Below, piece by piece: positions 1-10,057 of a stretch of DNA of 64,000 bases. Under the pieces are notes generated by a model. The model did not search any database and was not told where the DNA came from. It saw nothing but the letters and a program-made list of their open reading frames with translations. Position 1 is the first letter of the stretch, and each line of letters starts with the position of its first letter. The DNA is taken from the NCBI GenBank assembly GCA_937928775.1, contig CALFVI010000009.1:1-64000 (forward strand). The letters are read 5' to 3'. The position numbers and the translations under genes were made by a program. The DNA is from an uncultured Elioraea sp. GTDB lineage: Bacteria > Pseudomonadota > Alphaproteobacteria > Acetobacterales > Acetobacteraceae.

Positions 1-62
1 AGCTACACCCGCGCGATGAGGTCGGAACTACGGTTGCCGGGCAGCCCTGTCAAGCGTTGCCC

Positions 63-137
63 TGGTGGGCGGTGACGGGATCGAACCGCCGACATCCTGT
101 GTGTAAGACAGGCGCTCTACCGCTGAGCTAACCGCCC
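63..137 (-). tRNA. tRNA-Val (anticodon TAC)
   Basis: The minus strand folds as a standard cloverleaf. The 7-bp acceptor stem starts GGGCGGT, the D arm contains TAGCTCAGCGGTAGAGC, the anticodon loop is TTACACA (anticodon TAC), the T arm contains GGTTCGATCC, and the 3' CCA is encoded. It lies just downstream of the HU gene, a common arrangement in alphaproteobacteria. Confidence 0.95.
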
Positions 138-207
138 ACCCGCGCTGCGCCCCCACGACCTACCCGCACCCAGCGGCCGAAAGCAGGCGCGCGGCCGGCG
201 AAAAAGC

Positions 208-480
208 TCAGTTGACCGCCTCTTTCAAGCCCTTACCGGCCTTGAAGCGAACACTGACGGTGGCCGGGATCTTGATTTCCTCGCCGGTACGGGGGTTTCG
301 GCCCTTGCCGGCCTTGCGCTTCGAGGTCGAGAAGGTGCCGAAACCGACGATGCGCACCTCCTGCTTCTTCTTCAAAGCCGCTTCGATTGCGGCGAAGACC
401 GTGTCGATCACCTCGGCCGCCTTGGCTTTCGACAAGTCGGTTTTGTTGGCGACGTGTGCCACAAGATCGTTCTTGTTCAC
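208..480 (-). CDS. hupB: DNA-binding protein HU
   Basis: A 90-residue nucleoid-associated protein of the HU/IHF family that binds and bends DNA without strong sequence preference. The whole length matches the family: an N-terminal helical dimerisation part beginning NKNDLVAHVA, the GFGTF turn near residue 45, and the DNA-binding arm GRNPRTGEEI. I chose the GTG at 480 because homology starts exactly there. Sequence upstream in frame (residues rich in Arg and Pro) is not HU-like, and an AAGAGG-type ribosome site precedes the GTG. It is downstream of lon in the same orientation but has its own likely promoter at 554-583. HU rather than IHF is favoured by length and by position after lon. Confidence 0.95.
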   Translation of the reverse strand: MNKNDLVAHVANKTDLSKAKAAEVIDTVFAAIEAALKKKQEVRIVGFGTFSTSKRKAGKGRNPRTGEEIKIPATVSVRFKAGKGLKEAVN

Positions 481-553
481 CTCTGCTGCCCTCTTGCCCT
501 TGCGAGATCGGACGAACCGGCACCGACTCGGAACCGGCTCCGTACCGATCGGC

Positions 554-583
554 ACTCTAGGCAGCGGGTTCTGCGCCCGTCAA
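554..583 (-). promoter_or_regulatory. Putative sigma-70 promoter of the HU gene
   Basis: On the minus strand a TTGACG box (578-583) is followed after 18 bases by TAGAGT (554-559). The matches to the -35 and -10 consensus are 5/6 and 4/6. It would give a leader of about 65-70 bases before the GTG start at 480. Assigned by inspection only. Confidence 0.5.
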
Positions 584-594
584 TGAGAGCGGCG

Positions 595-624
595 GGAAAA
601 GTCGCGGAAATCCGCCACTTTTCC
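595..624 (-). terminator. Strong 30-bp inverted repeat between lon and HU, probable lon terminator
   Basis: The arms GGAAAAGT (595-602) and ACTTTTCC (617-624) pair perfectly. After one C/C mismatch the stem continues with GCGGA (604-608) pairing TCCGC (611-615), leaving a two-base loop. It sits about 80 bases past the lon stop and 12 bases upstream of the HU -35 box. There is no long T run beyond the stem, so it may be a terminator relying on the in-stem T tract, or an operator or mRNA-stability element. Confidence 0.4.
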
Positions 625-703
625 TCGCCCCTCCGTCCGTGACCCGATTTCGCCAGCTTGCCCACGCACCGACCCGGTGCCGGCCCACACGCTAGGCGGC
701 GGA

Positions 704-3130
704 TTAGTGCGCGAGTCGGCCGACGGATGCTTCGGCTCCGCCCTTTTCGGCCGCAGGCTCGACCGGCTCCTCCCACGTGATCGGGGTCGGTTGGCGTGTC
801 AGCGCCTCGCGGATCACCTCATCGACCGAGGAGACCGGAATGATCTTCAGCCCCTTCTTCACATTGTCGGGGATCTCGGCGAGGTCTTTCTCGTTCTCTT
901 TCGGAATCAACACGGTCTTGAGGCCTCCGCGGAGCGCGGCGAGTAGCTTCTCCTTCAGCCCCCCAATGGGCAGAACACGCCCACGCAGCGTGATTTCGCC
1001 CGTCATCGCGATGTCGCGCCCCACCGGGATGCCGGTGAGCGCGGAGACGATGGCGGTGGCCATCGCGACCCCGGCTGAAGGCCCATCCTTCGGCGTCGCC
1101 CCCTCAGGCACATGCACGTGGATGTCGCGCTTCTCAAATAAGGTCGGGCTGATGCCGAACTGCAGCGCACGGGAGCGCACGTAGCTCATCGCTGCCTGCA
1201 CGCTCTCCTGCATCACATCACCGAGCTTGCCGGTGTGCTTGACGTTGCCTTTGCCGGGCATAACCACAGCCTCGACAGAGAGGAGTTCGCCGCCGACCTC
1301 CGTCCATGCGAGGCCGGTGACGACGCCGATCATGTCCTCCACCTCGGCCTCGCCGTAGCGGAACTTCCGCACGCCGGCGTACTTCTCGAGGTTCTTGCGC
1401 GTGATGGCGACCTTGCTCGCCTTCTTCTGCACGATCTCGCGAACCGCCTTGCGCGCAAGCCCGGCAATCTCGCGCTCAAGGTTTCGCACCCCGGCTTCGC
1501 GTGTATAGTAGCGGATAAGGTCGCGGAGAGCGTCGTCGGAAATCGACCACTCGGTGGGCTTAAGTCCGTTCGCCTCAGACACTTTCGGGATCAAGTGGCG
1601 CCTGGCGATCTCCACCTTCTCATCCTCCGTGTAGCCGGGGATGCGGATGATCTCCATGCGATCGAGGAGTGGCTGCGGCATACGCAGGCTGTTCGCTGTG
1701 GTGACGAACATCACGTCCGAGAGGTCGTAGTCCACCTCCAGATAGTGGTCGTTGAAGGTGCTGTTCTGTTCCGGGTCCAGCACCTCGAGCAGAGCCGAAG
1801 AGGGATCGCCCCGCCAATCCGCGCCGAGCTTGTCAATTTCATCGAGCAGGAACAGCGGGTTCGAGGACTTCGCCTTCTTCATGCCCTGGATGATCTTGCC
1901 CGGCATCGACCCGATGTAGGTGCGGCGATGCCCGCGGATTTCGGCCTCGTCGCGCACCCCACCCAGAGACATGCGCACGAAGTTCCGCCCCGTCGCCTTG
2001 GCGATCGACTTGCCGAGCGAGGTCTTGCCAACCCCTGGTGGACCAACAAGACAGAGAATGGGGCCACGGATCTTCTGGCTCCGCGCCTGCACGGCGAGGT
2101 ATTCGAGGATCCTCTCTTTCACCTTGTCGAGACCGTAATGGTCATCGTTGAGAACCTTTTCGGCCGCAGAAAGATCGGTTTTGATCTTGGTCTTCTTCTT
2201 CCAGGGGATGGAAAGCAGCCAATCGAGATAATTGCGCACAACCGTGGCCTCGGCGCTCATTGGGCTCATGGTGCGCAGTTTCTTCAGCTCGGCGAGCGCC
2301 TTCTCGCGCGCCTCTTTCGACAGCTTTGTCTTGCGGATCTTCTCCTCGATCTCGGCCGCTTCGTCCCGCCCGTCCTCGCCTTCACCCAGCTCCTTTTGGA
2401 TCGCCTTCAGCTGCTCGTTCAGATAGTATTCGCGTTGCGTCTTCTCCATCTGACGCTTGACGCGGTTGCGAATCCGCTTCTCCACCTGAAGCACGCCGAT
2501 TTCGCCTTCGATATGGGCGAAAACCTTCTCCAGCCGCTCGGCGACGTTTGCCGTTTCTAGGAGTTCCTGCTTGTCGGGAATCTTGAGAGAGAGGTGGGAT
2601 GCGACCGTGTCGGCGAGCTTCGCCGGATCCTCGATCTGGTTGATCGTGACCAGCACCTCCGGCGGGATCTTCTTGTTAAGCTTGATAAACTGCTCGAACT
2701 GCCCGACCACCGTGCGCGCCAGGGCCTCAAGTTCTCGTGGCTCGCCGAAAACCTCCTCGATCGGCTGCACGAAGCCCTCGAAATAGGCCTCGGTTTGCTT
2801 GAACGCGACGATCCGCGCGCGCCGCACCCCCTCGACCAGCACCTTCACCGTACCGTCTGGCAGTTTTAACAGCTGCAGCACGGTAGCAATGGTGCCGACA
2901 TGGTAGATGTCATTGGTACCTGGGTCGTCCTGCGCCGCGTTCTTTTGGGTGACGAGCAGGATCTGCTTGTCGTCCTTCATCACCGCTTCGAGAGCGCGCA
3001 CAGATTTCTCGCGCCCAACGAAGAGCGGGACGATCATGTGCGGGAAGACGACGATGTCGCGAAGGGGCAGCACGGGCAGCGTGGCTGCAGTCTCCGGCCC
3101 CCCGGCGGACGTCTTCGGCTGATTGGTCAT
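704..3130 (-). CDS. lon: ATP-dependent protease Lon
   Basis: An 808-residue cytosolic AAA+ serine protease that degrades misfolded and regulatory proteins, of usual length for LonA. Domains in order are the N-terminal LON substrate-binding domain beginning [15 protein letters not shown], a coiled helical segment ([20 protein letters not shown]), the AAA+ module with Walker A GPPGVGKT and Walker B FLLDEIDK, and the protease domain with the catalytic Ser in PKDGPSAG and Lys in [12 protein letters not shown]. The ATG at 3130 is preceded by a GGGAG ribosome site. A longer in-frame extension exists but is not conserved. The gene lies between clpX and HU, the standard alphaproteobacterial order. 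A TATTAT box upstream (3208-3213) may be its promoter. Confidence 0.98.
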   Translation of the reverse strand: MTNQPKTSAGGPETAATLPVLPLRDIVVFPHMIVPLFVGREKSVRALEAVMKDDKQILLVTQKNAAQDDPGTNDIYHVGTIATVLQLLKLPDGTVKVLVEGVRRARIVAFKQTEAYFEGFVQPIEEVFGEPRELEALARTVVGQFEQFIKLNKKIPPEVLVTINQIEDPAKLADTVASHLSLKIPDKQELLETANVAERLEKVFAHIEGEIGVLQVEKRIRNRVKRQMEKTQREYYLNEQLKAIQKELGEGEDGRDEAAEIEEKIRKTKLSKEAREKALAELKKLRTMSPMSAEATVVRNYLDWLLSIPWKKKTKIKTDLSAAEKVLNDDHYGLDKVKERILEYLAVQARSQKIRGPILCLVGPPGVGKTSLGKSIAKATGRNFVRMSLGGVRDEAEIRGHRRTYIGSMPGKIIQGMKKAKSSNPLFLLDEIDKLGADWRGDPSSALLEVLDPEQNSTFNDHYLEVDYDLSDVMFVTTANSLRMPQPLLDRMEIIRIPGYTEDEKVEIARRHLIPKVSEANGLKPTEWSISDDALRDLIRYYTREAGVRNLEREIAGLARKAVREIVQKKASKVAITRKNLEKYAGVRKFRYGEAEVEDMIGVVTGLAWTEVGGELLSVEAVVMPGKGNVKHTGKLGDVMQESVQAAMSYVRSRALQFGISPTLFEKRDIHVHVPEGATPKDGPSAGVAMATAIVSALTGIPVGRDIAMTGEITLRGRVLPIGGLKEKLLAALRGGLKTVLIPKENEKDLAEIPDNVKKGLKIIPVSSVDEVIREALTRQPTPITWEEPVEPAAEKGGAEASVGRLAH

Positions 3131-3207
3131 TCTGTCATCATCTCCCAATCGGCGGCACGGCCTGCGCACGTCGGGTCACGCCCGCCGGCCCCTTTTTACA
3201 ACCGATC

Positions 3208-3213
3208 ATAATA
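3208..3213 (-). promoter_or_regulatory. Possible -10 element of lon
   Basis: The minus strand reads CCCATATTATGATC here. This could be a sigma-70 -10 box (TATTAT) or, as lon is usually heat-inducible, a sigma-32-type CCCATAT box. No convincing -35 is seen 16-18 bases upstream, so the assignment is tentative. Confidence 0.3.
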
Positions 3214-3286
3214 TGGGACGGGCGCGCCTCTTAGGCACCCCTACGCCAGCACGGCGCCTGCGCGAGCAATGCAGCCGGCGACGCCG

Positions 3287-4549
3287 TCACGCGCTCGACG
3301 TCTCGCCCCGACGCTCAGCGTAGATGTAGAGAGGACTGGCCCGGCTTTCGGCCACCTCGCGGTTCACCACCACCTCTTCCACGCCGTCGAGGCCGGGCAG
3401 ATCGAACATTGTGTCGAGCAGGATGCTCTCCATGATCGAGCGCAACCCGCGCGCTCCGGTCCGGCGCTGGATGGCGCGCGCGGCGATGGTTTTCAACGCG
3501 TCGTCGGTGAAGGTGAGTTTCACACCCTCCATCTCAAACAGGCGCGCGTATTGCTTCACCAAAGCGTTCTTCGGCTTGGTCAGAATGTCGACAAGGGCCT
3601 GTTCGTCGAGGTCGTCCAGAGTGGCGATCACCGGCAGACGACCGATGAACTCGGGGATAAGGCCGAACTTCAAAAGATCCTCGGGCTCGACCTCGCGAAG
3701 AAGCGCTCCCGTGCGGCGCTCATCGGGGGCACGAACATCGGCGTTGAAGCCGATCGCCGACCCTTTGCCGCGGGCGGCGATGATCCGCTCCAGCCCGGCG
3801 AAGGCGCCGCCGCAGATGAACAGGATGTTCGACGTGTCGACCTGAAGGAACTCCTGCTGCGGATGCTTCCGTCCACCCTGCGGGGGCACAGAGGCGATGG
3901 TCCCCTCCATGATTTTTAGCAGGGCTTGCTGCACCCCCTCGCCAGACACGTCGCGCGTGATCGAGGGGTTGTCAGACTTGCGGCTGATCTTGTCGACCTC
4001 GTCGATGTAGACGATGCCCCGCTGGGCGCGCTCCACATTGTAATCGGCCGCTTGCAGCAGCTTGAGGATGATGTTCTCCACATCCTCGCCGACGTAGCCC
4101 GCTTCCGTCAGCGTCGTCGCATCCGCCATGGTGAATGGCACATCGAGGATGCGGGCAAGTGTCTGAGCAAGAAGGGTCTTCCCCGAACCGGTCGGCCCGA
4201 TCAGCAGAATGTTCGACTTTGCGATCTCAACGTCGTTGTTCTTCTGGCCATGGGCGAGTCTCTTGTAATGGTTGTGCACCGCCACGCTCAGCACACGCTT
4301 TGCGTGATCCTGCCCGATCACGTAATCATCCAGAACCTTGCAGATCTCGCGCGGCGTCGGAATGCCATCGCGCGTCTTCACGAGGTGCGATTTGTGCTCC
4401 TCGCGAATAATGTCCATGCAAAGTTCAACGCATTCGTCACAGATGAAGACCGCCGGGCCCGCAATCAGCTTGCGGACTTCGTGCTGCGACTTGCCGCAGA
4501 ACGAGCAGTACAGGGTGTTCTTGGAATCACTCGATTTGCTCATGCCCAT
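3287..4549 (-). CDS. clpX: ATP-dependent Clp protease ATP-binding subunit ClpX
   Basis: A 420-residue AAA+ unfoldase that feeds substrates to ClpP. The N-terminal zinc-binding domain carries the four cysteines CSFC...CDEC (residues about 15-40). The AAA+ core has Walker A GPTGSGKT, pore loop GYVGED, Walker [11 protein letters not shown] and a sensor region near RRTGARGLR. The ClpP-docking IGF tripeptide is visible in [10 protein letters not shown]. Length is normal. The start is either the ATG at 4549 or the in-frame ATG two codons later. The gene follows clpP by about 100 bases and precedes lon. Confidence 0.98.
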   Translation of the reverse strand: MGMSKSSDSKNTLYCSFCGKSQHEVRKLIAGPAVFICDECVELCMDIIREEHKSHLVKTRDGIPTPREICKVLDDYVIGQDHAKRVLSVAVHNHYKRLAHGQKNNDVEIAKSNILLIGPTGSGKTLLAQTLARILDVPFTMADATTLTEAGYVGEDVENIILKLLQAADYNVERAQRGIVYIDEVDKISRKSDNPSITRDVSGEGVQQALLKIMEGTIASVPPQGGRKHPQQEFLQVDTSNILFICGGAFAGLERIIAARGKGSAIGFNADVRAPDERRTGALLREVEPEDLLKFGLIPEFIGRLPVIATLDDLDEQALVDILTKPKNALVKQYARLFEMEGVKLTFTDDALKTIAARAIQRRTGARGLRSIMESILLDTMFDLPGLDGVEEVVVNREVAESRASPLYIYAERRGETSSA

Positions 4550-4649
4550 CCCCGCGCCCAGCGCGTCGCCAATTCAGGATGTTAGAGCCGACATCGCGGG
4601 GAGACAAGGACGGCGAGGCGGTCGCAACCGCCATACCCGCCGCCTGCGC

Positions 4650-5291
4650 TTATTTTTTCTCCCCCTCGGGAGCAGGGCGGTTCTCCACCACCTGGTCGAC
4701 AATGCCGAAGGCCTTCGCCTCCTCGGCTGACATGAATCGGTCGCGCTCGAGGGTCCGCTCGATCGTCTCCAGGTCCTGCCCAGTGTGTTTGGCGTAAATC
4801 TGGTTCAGCCGAGCCCGCACAGCCAAGATCTCGCGCGCCTGGATCTCGATGTCGGTCGCCTGACCCTGCGCCCCGCCCGAGGGCTGATGCACCATGATGC
4901 GGCTGTTCGGCAGGGCGTAGCGCTTGCCCTTCGCACCTGCTGCCAGCAACAGCGAGCCCATAGAGGCCGCTTGCCCGATGCACACCGTGCTCACGGGACT
5001 GCGGATATATTGCATCGTGTCGTAGATCGCGAGCCCTGAGGTCACGACACCGCCCGGGCTGTTGATGTAGAACGCAATATCCTTGTTGGGGTTTTCACTC
5101 TCCAAAAACAAGAGCTGCGCGCACAAAAGACTTGCCACCTGGTCAAACACCGGCCCGGTGAGGAAGATGATGCGCTCCTTGAGCAAGCGCGAGTAGATGT
5201 CGAACGCCCGCTCGCCGCGCGCTGTCTGTTCGATCACGATCGGCACCAGTGTGTTGCCGTACACCTCAAGCGGGTCACGCTCGCGAAACAA
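4650..5291 (-). CDS. clpP: ATP-dependent Clp protease proteolytic subunit ClpP
   Basis: A 213-residue serine peptidase that forms the tetradecameric barrel partnered with ClpX or ClpA. The catalytic triad is visible: Ser110 in GQAASMGS, His135 in MVHQPSGG and Asp184 in the [11 protein letters not shown] segment. The N-terminal loop [20 protein letters not shown] and the length are typical. It lies between tig and clpX in the usual tig-clpP-clpX-lon order and is probably co-expressed with them as part of the quality-control network. Confidence 0.98.
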   Translation of the reverse strand: MFRERDPLEVYGNTLVPIVIEQTARGERAFDIYSRLLKERIIFLTGPVFDQVASLLCAQLLFLESENPNKDIAFYINSPGGVVTSGLAIYDTMQYIRSPVSTVCIGQAASMGSLLLAAGAKGKRYALPNSRIMVHQPSGGAQGQATDIEIQAREILAVRARLNQIYAKHTGQDLETIERTLERDRFMSAEEAKAFGIVDQVVENRPAPEGEKK

Positions 5292-5347
5292 AGTGGTTTC
5301 CTTCCATTCCCAAGGGTTATCGATCGTCCCCTCACCTGGATATAGGT

Positions 5348-6709
5348 TTAGTCCGCCTGCGCGCCAGCAACCGAGGGGGCGGTATCTGGTCCGTCCGGGT
5401 CTCGCATAAGCTCCGCCGGTTCAACCGACCGTTCCGTCACCTTGGCCAGGGCCAGCACAAAGTCGATCACCTTGTCCTCGAAGAGCGGCGCGCGCAGCCG
5501 CTCGACGGCCTGCGGGTTCTGCTGGAAGAACTCGACCACCTTGCGCTCCTGCCCCGGGTAGCGCGACGCCTCCGCCATCACCGCCCGACGCAGCTCGTCC
5601 TCCGAGACAGAGAGGCTGTTCAACCGCCCGATCTCGCCCAGCAGAAGCCCGAGCCGCACCCGCCGTTCAGCGATCGCGCGATACTCGGCCTTGAGCGTGG
5701 CTTCGTCCTTGCCGCGATCTGCCTCGTCAAGCCGCCCCTCCTTTCTCTCCTGCTCGACGCGCTGCCAGATGCCACGGAACTCGGCCTCGACCATGCCCTC
5801 AGGCACGGGAAAAGACGCGCGCTGAGCCAGCGCATCGAGCACCGCCCGCTTCAGGCGCAACCTGGACATTTGGTCCAACTCGCGCTGGATCGCCCCGCGA
5901 ACGGCGTCGCGCATCGCCTCGAGCGTATTGAAGCCGTGCTTTTTGGCAAGCTCCTCGTCGACCATGGGCGGCAGGGCGCGCCGCAACGCCTTCGCCGTGA
6001 CCGTAAACCTCGCCTCCTTTCCGGCGAGTTCGGCCGCCGGATAGTCGGCGGGGAAGGTGACGATGATCTCCCTCGTCTCGCCGGGTGCCAGCCCGACCAG
6101 CCTTTCGGCGAAGCCGGGAACGAAGCCCGATCCCCCGACCTCGATTTCGAAGTTGGACGCCGTGCCGCCCTTGAACGGCTTGCCATCGATCCGCCCAACG
6201 AAATCGACCACCAAAAGATCGCCAGCCGCCGCTGGACGGCTCTCCTCGATCGGCTCGCTGCGCCGATGGCGGCGTGCGATCTCCTCAAGCCGCCGCGCCA
6301 CTTCCTCCTCTGAGGCCGTCGCGACGAGCTTCTCGACCGCGATGTCGGAAAGCTCCGGGATCGTGATCTCCGGCAGCACCTCGATGTCGAGGGTGAACTC
6401 AAGATCCGCCCCCTCCGACCAGTTCACGATGTCGACGCGAGGCCGTGTGGCCGGCCTCAGCCCGTGATCAGCCACCACCCGGCGCGCCGCGTCGTCCAGC
6501 GAGCGCTCAAGCACCTCACTCATCACCGCCTGACCGTAGCGCTGAGCAACAATCTTCGGCGGCACCTTGCCTGGACGAAACCCTGGGAGCTTGAGCTGGC
6601 GGCCGAGTTCAGCGAGTCGCGCCTCCTTACGCGCGGCCAGTTCTGCCGCCGGCAGAACAACCGAAAACGCCCGCCGCAACCCTTCCGCCGGCTTTTCGAC
6701 CACCTGCAT
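5348..6709 (-). CDS. tig: Trigger factor, ribosome-associated chaperone
   Basis: A protein of about 453 residues that binds the ribosome exit tunnel and assists nascent chains. The N-terminal domain carries the ribosome-docking signature GFRPGKVP. It is followed by the FKBP-type prolyl isomerase domain (around residues 155-240, [14 protein letters not shown]...[12 protein letters not shown]) and the long C-terminal chaperone arms. I chose the ATG at 6709 ([10 protein letters not shown]), where homology starts; an in-frame TTG two codons upstream is less likely. It stands upstream of clpP, with tRNA-Leu just beyond its 5' end. Confidence 0.97.
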   Translation of the reverse strand: MQVVEKPAEGLRRAFSVVLPAAELAARKEARLAELGRQLKLPGFRPGKVPPKIVAQRYGQAVMSEVLERSLDDAARRVVADHGLRPATRPRVDIVNWSEGADLEFTLDIEVLPEITIPELSDIAVEKLVATASEEEVARRLEEIARRHRRSEPIEESRPAAAGDLLVVDFVGRIDGKPFKGGTASNFEIEVGGSGFVPGFAERLVGLAPGETREIIVTFPADYPAAELAGKEARFTVTAKALRRALPPMVDEELAKKHGFNTLEAMRDAVRGAIQRELDQMSRLRLKRAVLDALAQRASFPVPEGMVEAEFRGIWQRVEQERKEGRLDEADRGKDEATLKAEYRAIAERRVRLGLLLGEIGRLNSLSVSEDELRRAVMAEASRYPGQERKVVEFFQQNPQAVERLRAPLFEDKVIDFVLALAKVTERSVEPAELMRDPDGPDTAPSVAGAQAD

Positions 6710-6756
6710 AAGCAAACCGCCCTACCTCACCCCGCCACGCCTGGCGATGCCTGCAC

Positions 6757-6841
6757 TGGTGCGGGCGGAGGGACTTGAACCCCCACGACTTGCGTCACCG
6801 GAACCTAAATCCGGCGCGTCTGCCAGTTCCGCCACGCCCGC
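6757..6841 (-). tRNA. tRNA-Leu (anticodon TAG)
   Basis: This is an 85-base class II tRNA on the minus strand. The acceptor stem is GCGGGCG/CGCCCGC, the anticodon stem-loop CCGGA-TTTAGGT-TCCGG has anticodon TAG, and there is a variable arm (GACGCAAGTCGT). The T loop is GGTTCAAGTCC and the 3' CCA is encoded. It is immediately upstream of tig. Confidence 0.95.
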
Positions 6842-6954
6842 CGAACCTGCGCCGACTGCACCGCCCGCGACAGAGCATGCGCCTCTAGCGCACCCCCGTG
6901 CGCGGGGCAAGGCGCCGTTGCCGGCACCTTGGAAGCGGCCCTAAAGAACGGGGC

Positions 6955-8499
6955 GTGCCTGCCGACAATCACAATCCCCATCCCCCGCCCCTCGACCTCG
7001 CAATTATTGGCGGTGGCATCAACGGCGCCGGTCTTGCGCGCGACGCCGCCGGCCGCGGCTGGAAGGTGGCGCTGATCGAACAGGGCGACCTTGGCCAAGC
7101 CACCTCGTCGGCCTCCACCAAGCTCATCCATGGCGGGCTGCGCTACCTCGAACACTTTGCCTTCCGCCTGGTGCGCGAGGCGCTGGCCGAACGCGAGGTG
7201 GTGTGGTCGATCGCACCCCACATCGTCTGGCCGCTCACCTTCGTCCTGCCGCATGACGGCCGCCACCGTCCGGCCTGGCTGCTTCGCCTCGGCCTCTTCC
7301 TCTACGATCATCTCGGCGGGCGTCACCGCCTGCCGGCCACGCGCGTGCTCGACCTGCGCAGTGCCGAAGAGGGCGCGCCCCTGCGGCCCGGGCTCAGGCG
7401 TGGTTTCGCCTATGCCGATTGCTGGGTCGACGATGCCCGCCTCGTCGTGCTCAATGCACGCGACGCGGCCGACCGCGGAGCGAGGATCCTCACCCGCACC
7501 CGTCTGATCGGCGCCGAACGGATGGACGGGTTCTGGCGGCTCACACTCGCGAACACGGAGACCGGAGCCCGCTCCCGGCTCGCCGCCCGCGCCCTGGTGA
7601 ACGCCGCCGGCCCCTGGGTTGCGCATGTGCTGGAGAGGGTCATCGGCACGCAGAGCCCCGCCCCAGTGCGGCTCGTGCGCGGCAGCCACATCGTCGTGCC
7701 ACGCCTGTTCGACCATGCTTCCGCCTACATCCTGCAGAACGACGACCGTCGCGTCGTGTTCGCCATTCCCTACGAGGACGACTTCACCCTCATCGGCACC
7801 ACCGATGTCGATCACACTGGCGACCCGGCCGAGGTGCAGGCGACGGAGGAGGAGGTCACTTATCTTTGCCGCGCTGTCTCTTCCTGGTTCCGCCGCCCCG
7901 TGTTCCCTGACAATGTCATCTGGTCCTTTGCCGGCGTGCGCGCTCTCTTCGACGACGGCGCCTCTGCCGCGCAGGAAGCGACCCGGGACTACGTGCTCGC
8001 CCTCGATGCGCCGGCAGGGGCCCCTGCCCTGCTCTCCATATTCGGCGGCAAGATCACCACCTATCGGCGCCTCGCCGAGGCCGCCCTCGCCAAGCTTGCG
8101 CCGCACCTGCCCGCCACGCACGGGCTCAGCCAGGGTTGGACAGGGCGTACGCCCCTTCCCGGCGGGGATTTCCCCGTCGACGGCGTTGAGGATCTCATCG
8201 CCGATCTGAGCGCCCGCTTCCCCTTCCTCGGAGCGCGCAGCTTGCACCGTCTTGCGCGGTCCTACGGCACCCTTGCCCCAAAGGTGCTTGGCGACGCGCG
8301 CTCGCCCGCCGATCTCGGGCACGACTTCGGGGCTGGGCTCAGCGAAGCAGAACTCCTCTGGCTTGTCCGCCACGAATGGGCGCGCACGGCCGACGACGTG
8401 CTCTGGCGCCGCAGCAAGCTCGGCCTCCGTCTCGACGCCAGGGCGCGCGAAGCCCTCGCCGACGCCCTCGCCGGCATGCGGGCGGAGGCTCCCGCGTGA
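6955..8499 (+). CDS. glpD: Glycerol-3-phosphate dehydrogenase (aerobic, FAD-dependent)
   Basis: A protein of about 514 residues that oxidises sn-glycerol 3-phosphate to dihydroxyacetone phosphate at the membrane and passes electrons to quinone. The FAD-binding Rossmann motif is GGGINGAG near residue 20. Further family blocks are [25 protein letters not shown] and [17 protein letters not shown], with the DAO_C domain at the C terminus. The start is uncertain: the GTG at 6955 is close to the start of homology, but an in-frame start at 6898 is possible. It overlaps glpK by four bases (GTGA), so the two are translationally coupled. Confidence 0.95.
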   Translation: MPADNHNPHPPPLDLAIIGGGINGAGLARDAAGRGWKVALIEQGDLGQATSSASTKLIHGGLRYLEHFAFRLVREALAEREVVWSIAPHIVWPLTFVLPHDGRHRPAWLLRLGLFLYDHLGGRHRLPATRVLDLRSAEEGAPLRPGLRRGFAYADCWVDDARLVVLNARDAADRGARILTRTRLIGAERMDGFWRLTLANTETGARSRLAARALVNAAGPWVAHVLERVIGTQSPAPVRLVRGSHIVVPRLFDHASAYILQNDDRRVVFAIPYEDDFTLIGTTDVDHTGDPAEVQATEEEVTYLCRAVSSWFRRPVFPDNVIWSFAGVRALFDDGASAAQEATRDYVLALDAPAGAPALLSIFGGKITTYRRLAEAALAKLAPHLPATHGLSQGWTGRTPLPGGDFPVDGVEDLIADLSARFPFLGARSLHRLARSYGTLAPKVLGDARSPADLGHDFGAGLSEAELLWLVRHEWARTADDVLWRRSKLGLRLDARAREALADALAGMRAEAPA

Positions 8500-9992
8500 C
8501 GGGCTACATCCTCGCCATCGACCAGGGCACCACCTCCACCCGGGCCCTCGTCTTCGATGCCGGCCAGCGCCTTGTTGCCTCCGCCCAGGAGGAGTTTCCC
8601 CAACATTACCCCGCCCCGGGCTGGGTGGAGCACGATCCGGAGGACCTCTGGCGCAGCACGCTCTCCACTGCCCGCGCCGCTCTCGCCAGGGCCGGAGCAT
8701 CAGCCTCCGCTGTCGCCGCGATCGGGCTCACCAATCAGCGCGAAACGACGCTCATCTGGGACCGCGCAACCGGCCGTCCCATCCATCGCGCCATCGTCTG
8801 GCAGGATCGCCGCACGGCGGAGGAGTGCGCGCGGCTCCGCGCCGAGGGCCACGAGCCCGCCGTGGCGGCACGCACAGGGCTCGTCCTCGACCCCTATTTC
8901 TCGGCAACCAAGATCGCCTGGCTTCTCGACCATGTCGAGGGCGCGCGCGAGGCCGCGGAGGCCGGCCGGCTCGCCTTCGGCACTGTCGACTCCTGGCTCA
9001 TCTGGCGGTTCACGGGCGGCCGCGTCCACGCCACCGACGCCACGAATGCCTCTCGCACGCTGCTGTTCGACCTGGCACGGCTGCATTGGGACGACGATCT
9101 CTGCCGCCTCTTTCGCGTCCCGCGCGCCATCCTGCCCGACCTCCGCGACTGCGCCGACGACTACGGCACCACAGACCCCGCGCTCTTCGGCGCCGCGATC
9201 CCCATCCGCGGCGTGGCCGGAGACCAGCAGGCGGCGCTGATCGGCCAGGCCTGTTTCGATCCGGGCATGGTGAAGGCCACCTACGGCACCGGCGCCTTCG
9301 CCCTGCTCAACACCGGCACCAAACCCGTGCCCTCACGCAACCGCATGCTCACCACGCTTGGCTACCGGTTCGCCGACCGTACGGCCTACGCCCTCGAAGG
9401 CGCGGTGTTCGTCGCCGGCGCCGCCGTGCAGTGGCTGCGCGACGGGCTCGGGCTGATCGCTGCCGCGCCGGAGGCCGACCGCCTCGCCGCCGAGGCCGAC
9501 CCCGACCAGCCGGTGGTTTTGGTGCCAGCATTCACCGGGCTCGGCGCGCCATGGTGGGATGCCGAGGCTCGCGGTGCCCTGTTCGGCCTCACTCGCGGCA
9601 CCACGCGGCGGGAACTTGCCCGCGCCGTGCTCGACTCCGTCGCCTTCCAGACCTGCGATCTCCTCGCCGCCATGCGCGAGGACTGGGGCGGCGATGGCCC
9701 TTCGCTGCTGCGGGTCGACGGCGGCCTCACCGCCTCAGACTGGACGATGCAGCGCATCGCCGACCTCACCGGCACACCGGTGGACCGGCCGGGCATGCGG
9801 GAGACGACGGCCCTCGGCGCGGCCTGGCTCGCCGGATTCGCCGCCGGCCTCTACCCTTCGCCTGAGGAGACGGCCCGCGCCTGGGCCGCTGCTCGCCGCT
9901 TCGTCCCCGCCCTCGCCGAAGACGCTCGCGCTGCCGCTCTCGCGCGCTGGCGCGACGCCGTCCGCCGCACCCTCTCGACCGCGAGCAACTGA
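8496..9992 (+). CDS. glpK: Glycerol kinase
   Basis: A 498-residue FGGY-family kinase that phosphorylates glycerol to sn-glycerol 3-phosphate, the substrate of the upstream GlpD. Visible motifs are the N-terminal phosphate-binding [21 protein letters not shown], the glycerol-binding [10 protein letters not shown], and the FGGY segment [16 protein letters not shown] followed by KATYGTGAF. The GTG at 8496 overlaps the glpD stop codon as GTGA, and homology begins at once with GYILAIDQ, which fixes the start. Length is normal. No glpF or glpR is seen in the window. Confidence 0.97.
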   Translation: MTGYILAIDQGTTSTRALVFDAGQRLVASAQEEFPQHYPAPGWVEHDPEDLWRSTLSTARAALARAGASASAVAAIGLTNQRETTLIWDRATGRPIHRAIVWQDRRTAEECARLRAEGHEPAVAARTGLVLDPYFSATKIAWLLDHVEGAREAAEAGRLAFGTVDSWLIWRFTGGRVHATDATNASRTLLFDLARLHWDDDLCRLFRVPRAILPDLRDCADDYGTTDPALFGAAIPIRGVAGDQQAALIGQACFDPGMVKATYGTGAFALLNTGTKPVPSRNRMLTTLGYRFADRTAYALEGAVFVAGAAVQWLRDGLGLIAAAPEADRLAAEADPDQPVVLVPAFTGLGAPWWDAEARGALFGLTRGTTRRELARAVLDSVAFQTCDLLAAMREDWGGDGPSLLRVDGGLTASDWTMQRIADLTGTPVDRPGMRETTALGAAWLAGFAAGLYPSPEETARAWAAARRFVPALAEDARAAALARWRDAVRRTLSTASN

Positions 9993-10057
9993 CTGACGCA
10001 CCCGTGCCGTTGTCGTGCCATGCTGCCGCCGCGACGGCCTGCTTCGCTCGCGCTAGC

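Noticed and set aside
212-586. Long plus-strand open frame over the HU gene
   Set aside because: It is the antisense shadow of the HU coding sequence and has no homology features; codon bias of high-GC DNA keeps antisense frames open.
1235-2560. 441-codon plus-strand open frame opposite lon
   Set aside because: It is antisense to the highly conserved Lon ATPase domain; no domain motifs, and such shadows occur opposite nearly every gene in the window.
6805-8700. 631-codon minus-strand open frame opposite glpD
   Set aside because: It is fully antisense to glpD and extends into glpK; no recognisable motif.
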